Below are positions 1-6,758 of a stretch of DNA of 16,400 nt, piece by piece (the stretch's first letter is position 1; every line of letters begins with the position of its first letter). Origin of the DNA: a bacterium (GTDB lineage: Bacteria > Patescibacteria > Microgenomatia > Levybacterales > GWA1-39-11); contig JAKAHW010000006.1 of NCBI GenBank assembly GCA_021825285.1, positions 1 to 16,400 on the forward strand, read 5' to 3'. The translations under genes and the position numbers were made by a program. The notes below the pieces were generated by a model. That model did no database searches. It was not told where the DNA came from and was given only the letters and a program-made list of their open reading frames with translations.

Positions 1-6
1 TAAAAT
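1..6 (+). promoter_or_regulatory. Possible -10 box of the VirB6-like gene
   Basis: TAAAAT (5 of 6 matches to TATAAT) lies 8 bases before the ATG at 15. The same hexamer precedes two other starts in this window. The -35 region would be outside the window, so this cannot be confirmed. Confidence 0.35.
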
Positions 7-14
7 TAGTAATC

Positions 15-1826
15 ATGAAAGCAAGATTCCTTTTGCTATTATTTTTTGTAGCTTCATTTGGTTTTTTATTTAAAACTTCTGTTTTTGCCCAAACAACAAA
101 TTATCCTTTAAAAACAAATGCGGATGTACCCCGTGACTTCCATACTTACACTCAAAGCGTTGTACTAGAGCTTCTTTCAGCTGCTTCTTGCCAATTAGCC
201 GGAATTGACCCAATTAGTAAAAACGGAAAATGTCTGGGAGTAGATCCAAAAACAGGAAATATAGGATTTGTAGAAAACGGTGGAGGAGCAATTGGTGTTA
301 TGGGAAATTTAATTGCTAAAACCTACAATATACCGATTTCAACCTCAAGTTATGTTAGGGATTTGGCAGGAAATTTCGGGATAGCAAAAAAAACTTTAGC
401 CTCATTCCCTGATCCAGGAGGAGGCTCAAAACCTAGAAATTCTGGTATCGGTACGGGTGTAGGTTTTCAAGGTCTTCTTCCAATTCTTGACTTGTGGAAA
501 GCTTTCAGAAATATCGTTTACTTATTTTTTGTGCTGGTTTTTGTTGTCATCGGTTTAGGGATAATGTTTCGAATCAAAATTGATCCACGAACCGTTATGA
601 CTTTACAGAACCAAATTCCTAAAATTATTATTGCGCTTGTGTTGGTCACCTTTTCTTATGCCATTGCCGGATTCTTAATAGACATGATGTATGTCTTGAT
701 GTTTATTATTTTTAATATTTTTGCTCCATTTGTGTCCGCTGATGGGCTAAACCCTGCTACCCTTCAAGGCTCAAATCCTCTTACTGCGATTGGTTTTTTG
801 AACGGTTTAGGGATGGTTTATAACGCCTCAAACGGAATAGGCGGAATAATAGGCTCTCTTTTTGATGGAACAATAGGACAAGTTTTTGCTACTATTTTTA
901 CCACAATAATTGGCGGAGGAGCGGGAATGTTGGCTGGAGGATGGGGAGCGCTAATCGGAGCAGGAGTTGGACTAATTGGGGGGCTGGTTTTGGGTAGCAA
1001 AATTTTTTCAATAATTGGCGGAGTCATCGCGTTTGTTATTCTTGCCGCAGCAGTTCTAACCGCTTTATTCCGCCTTTGGTTCCAGCTTTTAAAGGCTTAT
1101 ATTTTTATTTTAATAAATACGGTCATTGCTCCTTTTTGGATAGCAGGAGGTTTAATACCGGGTTCTACGAAGAATTTTGGGATGTGGATAAGAGATATGA
1201 TAGGAAATTTGTCAGCCTTCCCCGCAACACTCTTCATGCTTCTTATCGGAAAAGTTTTTATAGACTCATTTGGCAATAGACCGAGTCTCGATCAATTTGT
1301 TCCCCCGTTCGTTGGAAATCCTGGGGATACAGATTCTTTTGGTGCCTTAATTGGAGTAGGAATTGTTCTTTTAACCCCGCAAGTCGTAACCATGGTAAGA
1401 GCTGCTATTAAAGCTCCTGAAGGAAAGTACTCAAGCGCAGTAGCTTCAACCATTAAAGCCGGTGCCGGAATGAATCAACAACTACTTGCTCCTGCTGGAA
1501 GAAACCTATTTGGTAGAAAGAATCCGTTTACAGGAAAACGCGAAGGCGGAGTAATTCCATGGGCAAGCAAGAGAGGTATTCAAAGAATTTACAATCAGGT
1601 TCCAGGAGGTGGCCAAGGAGGAATACTAAGCAGAATTGGCAGACCTATTAGGGCATATAGAAATGCTTCGCAGCAAGCAAGAATAGATGCAAGAAGAAGA
1701 ACAAACGCGGAAGAGGAAATGGCTCGTGGAGGCGGAGGCACGCAAGGCGGCACTCCACCTGCAACACCCGGAGGAACACCCCCTGCAACCCCACCCCCAG
1801 CAGCTGGAGGGGGACCAACTCCTTAG
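15..1826 (+). CDS. VirB6/TrbL-like polytopic inner-membrane protein of a T4SS
   Basis: This 603-residue protein probably forms part of the inner-membrane platform of the secretion system. It starts with a signal peptide-like segment (residues 1-26, ending VFAQ). An exported domain follows to about 155, containing only two cysteines (C59 and C73). Hydrophobic segments lie near 166-186, 202-240 (probably two helices), 335-383 (probably two), 396-419 and 440-465. A very Gly/Ala-rich hydrophobic stretch at 280-332 may re-enter the membrane. After residue 467 the chain becomes basic, then ends in a Gly/Pro/Thr/Ala tail (about 575-603). Many transmembrane helices plus a long soluble tail are typical of VirB6/TrbL proteins. 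I see no single diagnostic motif, so the family call rests on topology and on VirB4, PrgI and pilin genes nearby. No Shine-Dalgarno sequence precedes the ATG. Its stop is 1 bp from that of the opposing gene. Confidence 0.7.
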   Translation: MKARFLLLLFFVASFGFLFKTSVFAQTTNYPLKTNADVPRDFHTYTQSVVLELLSAASCQLAGIDPISKNGKCLGVDPKTGNIGFVENGGGAIGVMGNLIAKTYNIPISTSSYVRDLAGNFGIAKKTLASFPDPGGGSKPRNSGIGTGVGFQGLLPILDLWKAFRNIVYLFFVLVFVVIGLGIMFRIKIDPRTVMTLQNQIPKIIIALVLVTFSYAIAGFLIDMMYVLMFIIFNIFAPFVSADGLNPATLQGSNPLTAIGFLNGLGMVYNASNGIGGIIGSLFDGTIGQVFATIFTTIIGGGAGMLAGGWGALIGAGVGLIGGLVLGSKIFSIIGGVIAFVILAAAVLTALFRLWFQLLKAYIFILINTVIAPFWIAGGLIPGSTKNFGMWIRDMIGNLSAFPATLFMLLIGKVFIDSFGNRPSLDQFVPPFVGNPGDTDSFGALIGVGIVLLTPQVVTMVRAAIKAPEGKYSSAVASTIKAGAGMNQQLLAPAGRNLFGRKNPFTGKREGGVIPWASKRGIQRIYNQVPGGGQGGILSRIGRPIRAYRNASQQARIDARRRTNAEEEMARGGGGTQGGTPPATPGGTPPATPPPAAGGGPTP

Positions 1827-1827
1827 A

Positions 1828-4800
1828 TTATTGGGATTTAAAAGTATTAGTGAATAATGCCCAAAGGGCGTTGAAAAATCCGGCAGGGGTTCCTTCAAGA
1901 ACAGACATTCCAATTTCAGTTGTAAACATCTTGCCAAAACCTACTCCTGCTTGTTTTCTAATCCATTTTATCTCATCCTTGGAGAAAAATTTTTTTCCGG
2001 GGTAAACTGCTTCAAATCCTTCTTCGGAGCCTTCCATATTAGCGTCCATTTGCTCCAAAATTGAAATAAAATTCTCTGTTTCTTCAAATGTCATTCTTTT
2101 CCTCAGTGTCCCTCGTTTCCTTGCTTCTTTGATTTCGGCTGCAAGCCTGACTTTTGCAGCTTCTCTCCAGAAATATCCTCTACCTTGGCCAACGAATGCT
2201 TTTTGAATCTCTTCCGGATTTTGATATTTTCCGGAATTAACTGCTGCTTCATACTCTGCCTGCTTCCCCAAGACCTCCTCGTCTTTGCTTTTTAGTTCCT
2301 GCTCATCCTCTTTATACTGATATTCACTGTCCCTTCTTTTATTTGCTTCATAATAGTCGTAAACAAGGTCCGACCTTTCTTTTAACATTTCGCTATATCT
2401 GAATTCTACCCATTTTCCGTTTATAAAATACTTCATATCATTAAACATCATTTTTCCAAAAATCCTTCGAGCCAATGGTTGAGTTTTCCAAACAGTTCTT
2501 GTTTTGATTTCCCCATTTTCATCCCTATATTTTTCTTCTTCAAAAACAGAAACCTGTTCGGTAAAATCTATTCCCGGCCATGTAGAATACGCGTACCTCA
2601 TGGGCTTTAAGAATCCTTCTTTGTAAAGTTCGTCAAATTTTTCAGGATCAGTATGGACAAAGCCTTCTCTGTCTGTAAAAACTATTTCGTTAAGCTTTAA
2701 CGCTTTTGATCCTACAAAGGAGTGGAAATTCTGGAAACTTCGGTTTATGTGGTTGGCGTAAAATTGAGTCATAGTATTTTCTCCAAAAAGAAGCCCATCC
2801 GCATGTTTATCGAATCTAACAGTATCCCCCTGCCCTCCCTGTATCCACTCAAGTATGCTTTTCTTATTAACGTCTGTTACTCCGGTAAAGAAATCTAGGC
2901 CCAGGCGTTTGAATTGAAACATGGTATACCTGTTTCCAAAAGCTCCACCTCTCCTGTCGGAAGACTGGTGCTGAAGGTAATACCCGGTATTTAAGACCTT
3001 TGACCAAGCGTCAAACCCTACTGCGTTTATATCATTTAAGGTTGCTATTCCTGTCCATCTAGTCATAGAGTATGCGAAGTTTTCTGCGTACTTTGCATCA
3101 TTGTAGGAAATACCAAACCTTTCCATTATGGAAAGTCTCACCCTTTCCCTAATTTCATCCACTTGCTCTATATTTGTCATCGCTGAGTTAAAAAGGTTCG
3201 TTGCTACCATAAACTTTTCTCTATTATCCTCAGAGTTTTTTAATTTTCCATTTTCGTCAAAATATTTTTCGATATTCTTAAAACTTTTTTCAAATGCTTC
3301 AGTGGCCTTTCCCTCAGTAAGTCCATCCTCATCCATGTGAGCCTTAATAAATTGCTTTTTGAATTTATTGAAATCCAAGAAAGCCAAATTATTCCCATTC
3401 TCGTCTTTGAAAATTTTGTCAATCATTCCAAAATTTCCAAGGTAATAATAGGAAAGGAGAGCCATCCTGAGTCCCTGCCCTGTTTTGCTATTCTTTTCTT
3501 CAGGTTTAAATTTTTCACTAATATCAGCCATGTTAAATACTTTATTCAAAACATTCTTTTTAGTTGCGACGTTTGTCATGTATATTTTTTGGAGGCTTTC
3601 CGGAAGTTTTTCATCGCTTCCCTTCATATTCCTATATTCGATATCAAAATTCCTGAAGGAATTAAACGGCCAGGCCTCGTAAATTAATTGCGTTCTCAAA
3701 TCTGAAAGCACCTTTCCTGTATCTTTATCCCGGAAAAATGCATCAACATAAATCATTTCCCCAAGGCTTACAGGCCTTAAAGATCCGAAAACCCCGACAA
3801 CCTTAAACATATCCCCCGGATCATCAGGGTTGCTTTCGTGCCAGTTGATCATTTTGTTTCTTGCCCACCTTATAAAATTGTGTTGTTGAAATTCTAAACG
3901 TGGTTTCTCCCGTCCTTGAGCATCTTTATCAATAACTACTTCAAACATCGGGTATTTCCCACCAGTCCTAAATTCGGACCCTTCGTAAGCCATAATTTGG
4001 TATGCAATTTCCTGTATTGATGATGGGGCGCTAAATCCCATCTCTTGGACAACAACGCGTGCCCTAATATCATTCCCCTCCGTATTCAAAATTTCCTCAA
4101 GTCCTTTTTGAAATTGGTCCTTATCAGTTATCTCTAACAACTGGTCTAAGCTTTCCTCTTCAAAAGGCTTTTCTCTGAAAGGCTCAAGAGATTTTAAAAA
4201 CCCTCTTATCCCGCCTTCTCTTCCTATTTCTTTTTTTAATTCCTCTATTGATTTAGTCCTTGCTTTGAGGACGCAATCAAGGTATATCTGCTCAAGTCTT
4301 GCAGCCTGCTTCTCGCCTCGTCTTCCGCCTTGCTCTCTTTCTTGATTTTGCCTCATCTCCAGTCCTTCATTTAATACTCTATTGATGGCATCAGCTTCTT
4401 GAGTTGGCATCCTTCCGCTGCTGACATTGTTTTCAGCTTCTCTTCTTATTTTTTCTACAAAATCGTAATTGAACAATCTTCCTGCCCTTATCCGAATAAC
4501 ATCCCCAAATAGCCTCTTCCCTTCAGGAGTCGTAACTCCATAAGACGCAGTAAACTGATTTAAAGCTTCTTCTCGTACATCGTCCTGGGCAGGCCCTCCT
4601 CCAGCGCTAGGTGAGAAATCTAGATCTTCAATATCATCCTCATCTCCAATTTGGGCTCCTTTATAAGCCACCGGCATTTCACCTCTTGCTATTGATTGTT
4701 CTATTAGGGCTCTTTCTTCTTCTGTTATAGTGATACCTTTGGTCACCGCTTCCCAAGCAAGTCTTACTGGATCAACCGATCCGCCGGATTTTCCTGTTTC

Positions 4801-5241
4801 TTTTTGGCTATCTTCCCTTATTAGGGAATCAAGCTTATCGTTTAAGACTTGAACTTTTTCCCCGGGGACTTTACCTGAAAAAAATCTTATCCAATCTTTA
4901 GCACTTCTTATCATCGTGCTTACATCCAATCCTGCTTTCCTATATTCTTCTATTTCGTCTGCTAAATCTTCAAATTCAGAGACTTTATCTTCAACTCTTT
5001 CCAACTCTTTGAATCGAGCTAAAGGCAAAGCATTGCTTTCCGGCGGAAGTTTTCCTTTTTTAGCCAATCTTGCCTGTGCAGCTTTTTCCTCTTCGGTTGC
5101 CTCTTTCCCCTCAAGCTTTCTTTGAGCATTAAATTTTTCCCACTCTCTTAAAGCTTTAGCCACTTCGTCAGGATGAGCCTGGATTTTTTCCTTCGCTTTG
5201 TTTTCGGCTTTTTTGCCAGTATTTTCCTCTTGGGCTTCCAT
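1828..5241 (-). CDS. Very large charged orphan protein (1137 aa) inside the T4SS locus
   Basis: I do not recognise a family. The protein has no signal peptide and is rich in Glu, Lys and Arg. The first ~75 residues look disordered and helical (many E, K, A, Q). An acidic patch lies near residue 200, and the region from about 420 to 1000 is rich in aromatic residues and looks folded. The end (about the last 25 residues) is moderately hydrophobic, too weak to call a membrane anchor. I see one cysteine, near residue 325. The reading frame is open from an ATG at 5295 (1155 aa). I prefer the ATG at 5241, because a perfect TTGACA at 5283-5278 followed by TATTCT at 5259-5254 fits a promoter inside the longer frame. 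It lies opposite to its T4SS neighbours and is divergent from the ATPase-regulator gene. A cytoplasmic T4SS accessory or secreted substrate is possible, but this is inference. Confidence 0.85.
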   Translation of the reverse strand: MEAQEENTGKKAENKAKEKIQAHPDEVAKALREWEKFNAQRKLEGKEATEEEKAAQARLAKKGKLPPESNALPLARFKELERVEDKVSEFEDLADEIEEYRKAGLDVSTMIRSAKDWIRFFSGKVPGEKVQVLNDKLDSLIREDSQKETGKSGGSVDPVRLAWEAVTKGITITEEERALIEQSIARGEMPVAYKGAQIGDEDDIEDLDFSPSAGGGPAQDDVREEALNQFTASYGVTTPEGKRLFGDVIRIRAGRLFNYDFVEKIRREAENNVSSGRMPTQEADAINRVLNEGLEMRQNQEREQGGRRGEKQAARLEQIYLDCVLKARTKSIEELKKEIGREGGIRGFLKSLEPFREKPFEEESLDQLLEITDKDQFQKGLEEILNTEGNDIRARVVVQEMGFSAPSSIQEIAYQIMAYEGSEFRTGGKYPMFEVVIDKDAQGREKPRLEFQQHNFIRWARNKMINWHESNPDDPGDMFKVVGVFGSLRPVSLGEMIYVDAFFRDKDTGKVLSDLRTQLIYEAWPFNSFRNFDIEYRNMKGSDEKLPESLQKIYMTNVATKKNVLNKVFNMADISEKFKPEEKNSKTGQGLRMALLSYYYLGNFGMIDKIFKDENGNNLAFLDFNKFKKQFIKAHMDEDGLTEGKATEAFEKSFKNIEKYFDENGKLKNSEDNREKFMVATNLFNSAMTNIEQVDEIRERVRLSIMERFGISYNDAKYAENFAYSMTRWTGIATLNDINAVGFDAWSKVLNTGYYLQHQSSDRRGGAFGNRYTMFQFKRLGLDFFTGVTDVNKKSILEWIQGGQGDTVRFDKHADGLLFGENTMTQFYANHINRSFQNFHSFVGSKALKLNEIVFTDREGFVHTDPEKFDELYKEGFLKPMRYAYSTWPGIDFTEQVSVFEEEKYRDENGEIKTRTVWKTQPLARRIFGKMMFNDMKYFINGKWVEFRYSEMLKERSDLVYDYYEANKRRDSEYQYKEDEQELKSKDEEVLGKQAEYEAAVNSGKYQNPEEIQKAFVGQGRGYFWREAAKVRLAAEIKEARKRGTLRKRMTFEETENFISILEQMDANMEGSEEGFEAVYPGKKFFSKDEIKWIRKQAGVGFGKMFTTEIGMSVLEGTPAGFFNALWALFTNTFKSQ

Positions 5242-5253
5242 ATGCCTACTTCT

Positions 5254-5283
5254 AGAATAAGGTAAAGGATTCGTATGTGTCAA
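5254..5283 (-). promoter_or_regulatory. Candidate promoter of the 1137-aa protein gene
   Basis: On the minus strand TTGACA (5283-5278, perfect -35) is followed after 18 bp by TATTCT (5259-5254, 4 of 6 matches). Transcription would start near 5247, leaving about a 6-base leader before the ATG at 5241. The alternative ATG at 5295 would lie upstream of this promoter. Confidence 0.5.
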
Positions 5284-5302
5284 CTCAACTGTCATGGAGA
5301 GA

Positions 5303-5313
5303 GTTTAATAAAC
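5303..5313. promoter_or_regulatory. Small inverted repeat in a divergent intergenic region
   Basis: GTTTAATAAAC is a perfect inverted repeat of 5-bp arms around one central base. With the AAGCGCTT palindrome at 5379-5386 it is a possible regulator-binding site between the two divergent genes. AT-rich DNA produces such short palindromes by chance, so confidence is low. Confidence 0.2.
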
Positions 5314-5378
5314 AATCGTTATTTGAACCTGATTTTTGCGTTTTAGGAACCTAACAAAAGCCTTACAAATGCAAATTT

Positions 5379-5386
5379 AAGCGCTT
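5379..5386. promoter_or_regulatory. AAGCGCTT palindrome just upstream of a -10 box
   Basis: An 8-bp palindrome, GC-rich in its centre and unlike its AT-rich surroundings, ends 5 bp before the TAAAAT box that serves the ATPase-winged-helix gene. Its position between the -35 and -10 regions would suit a repressor site. Function is inferred from position only. Confidence 0.25.
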
Positions 5387-5391
5387 TAGAG

Positions 5392-5397
5392 TAAAAT
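5392..5397 (+). promoter_or_regulatory. -10 box with leaderless geometry before the ATPase-regulator gene
   Basis: TAAAAT (5 of 6) is followed by exactly 6 bases and then the ATG at 5404, which puts the expected transcription start at the A of the start codon. The -35 is poor (ATGCAA at 5369-5374 with a 17-bp spacer), which could mean that an activator is needed. Confidence 0.5.
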
Positions 5398-5403
5398 TAA
5401 AGC

Positions 5404-6714
5404 ATGGAAACAGAACATTTTGAGGCTCTTTACCCTGAAGAAACACGCGAAAAAGAGATTAAAAAGATTATTGAATATATTCAAAGCGGAAGGTCCGCTC
5501 AAGTTGTAGGGCTTCCCGGTGTTGGGAAAGGAATTGTTATGGGTCTACTTTCTTATAATAAGAAGGTCAGGCTCAAACACCTCAAGGATCTTTATAAATG
5601 GTACCACTTCGTTTACATGGATTTTTCCGAAGCTAAAAAGAGAAACTTTTTTGATGTTATTAAATTTATTTTCATATCGCTTTCCTACTCACTCTCAGAA
5701 AGAAAGCTTGATGAGGAACAAAAAACCGTAAATGATCTTTTTAAAGATGCATTAGGTTTTAAAGATGAGCTTATTCTTTTCCAGGCATTGAAAAAAGCAG
5801 TTGATTTTCTTGCGATTGAAAAAGAAATGACAATAGTTTTTCTTTTCGATAGATTTGACCAGTACGCACCTTTTATTGATGAAAATTTCTTTTTAAACCT
5901 AAAAATACTTCGAAACCGCGCCAAATACCGCTTTTCATGCGTCTTTTCTTCAAACAGGCCTTTGGAAGAAGTGTTGGAGCCTGCCGTATTTTCGGAATTT
6001 TATGAATTCATGGTTGGAAATACTGTTTATCTTGATATCTATGATAAACCGGGAACGGATTTCCGTCTTTCTTATATCGAGAAAAGCACGGGAAGAAAAA
6101 CTTCCGAAAACTTAAAAGAAGAATTAATAAAATTAACGGGAGGACACGGCAAGTTAACAAAAGTTTCATACGAAATACTTCTTTCAGAAAAAAAGCTCGA
6201 GGAGGACTTGGTTAGTCTTTTGCTCAAAAAAACGGCTGTTCAAGGAGCTTTATATGAAATCTGGGAAAGCTTAACTCCTTCGGAGCAAAAAGAATTAAAT
6301 AAAAATTCTGATACTGATGAAAAATCGTATTTGTTTTTAAGCGGGCTTTTAACAAAAAAAAGCGTATCTATTCCTTTGTTTCAGGCATTTTTAAAGACAC
6401 TAAAGCCTGAGGGAGAAGAAAAGCTTGAATTTATTCCTGATTTTAACCAAATTAAACAAGGAGACGAAGACATAACAGAAAAGCTTTCGCCATCTGAGTT
6501 TAAATTACTAAAATTTCTAATATTAAATAGGGGCAGAGTCTGTGAAAAAGACGAAATAATAGAAAACGTTTGGAAAGATTCAAAAACACAAGAAGGAGTT
6601 ACCGATCAAGCGCTTGATCAAATAGTGTACAGATTGCGAAAAAAAGTGGAAATAGACCCAAACAGCCCCACCAATATTCAAACGATAAAAGGCCGGGGGT
6701 ATAAGCTTTCATAG
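5404..6714 (+). CDS. P-loop ATPase fused to a C-terminal OmpR/PhoB-type winged helix (likely transcription regulator)
   Basis: A 436-residue soluble protein. Its N-terminal half is a STAND/AAA-like ATPase: Walker A is GLPGVGKG (36-43, K42), and a hydrophobic strand ending in acidic residues (143-152, D149 and D152) fits Walker B. A helical linker covers about 230-355. Residues 358-436 match the Trans_reg_C winged helix: LSPSEFKLLKFL opens it, a recognition helix lies near 399-416 (VTDQALDQIVYRLRKKVE), and the wing ends GRGYKL. There is no receiver domain, membrane segment or sensor kinase beside it, so this is not a classical two-component regulator. The arrangement recalls ATP-dependent switch regulators such as the MalT or AfsR families, but with an OmpR-type DNA-binding domain at the C terminus. 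It heads the pilin cassette and is divergent from the 1137-aa gene, so it may control one or both. The input signal is unknown. Confidence 0.85.
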   Translation: METEHFEALYPEETREKEIKKIIEYIQSGRSAQVVGLPGVGKGIVMGLLSYNKKVRLKHLKDLYKWYHFVYMDFSEAKKRNFFDVIKFIFISLSYSLSERKLDEEQKTVNDLFKDALGFKDELILFQALKKAVDFLAIEKEMTIVFLFDRFDQYAPFIDENFFLNLKILRNRAKYRFSCVFSSNRPLEEVLEPAVFSEFYEFMVGNTVYLDIYDKPGTDFRLSYIEKSTGRKTSENLKEELIKLTGGHGKLTKVSYEILLSEKKLEEDLVSLLLKKTAVQGALYEIWESLTPSEQKELNKNSDTDEKSYLFLSGLLTKKSVSIPLFQAFLKTLKPEGEEKLEFIPDFNQIKQGDEDITEKLSPSEFKLLKFLILNRGRVCEKDEIIENVWKDSKTQEGVTDQALDQIVYRLRKKVEIDPNSPTNIQTIKGRGYKLS

Positions 6715-6722
6715 AGGCCTCC

Positions 6723-6752
6723 TTGACTTCTCTTTTTTATATCCCATATGAT
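6723..6752 (+). promoter_or_regulatory. Promoter of the cysteine-rich pilin-fusion gene
   Basis: TTGACT (6723-6728, 5 of 6) and TATGAT (6747-6752, 5 of 6) are 18 bp apart. Exactly 6 bases separate the -10 from the ATG at 6759, so the mRNA should be leaderless. The TTG of the -35 could be mistaken for a start codon of a slightly longer frame. Confidence 0.65.
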
Positions 6753-6758
6753 AAAGGT

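Noticed and set aside
818..1027. Open antisense frame opposite the Gly/Ala-rich part of the VirB6-like gene
   Set aside because: Pro/Ile-rich translation typical of a reverse complement of Gly-rich codons; lies wholly within a well-supported gene.
1790..1816. GC-rich inverted sequence (CCCCCAGC...GGAGGGGG) near the end of the VirB6-like gene, as a terminator
   Set aside because: It encodes the Pro/Ala/Gly tail, the stem is interrupted, and no T-tract follows on either strand.
3128..3687. Several open plus-strand frames opposite the 1137-aa gene
   Set aside because: Low-complexity Phe/Ser/Leu-rich shadow translations of a charged protein; no start signal and no protein-like composition.
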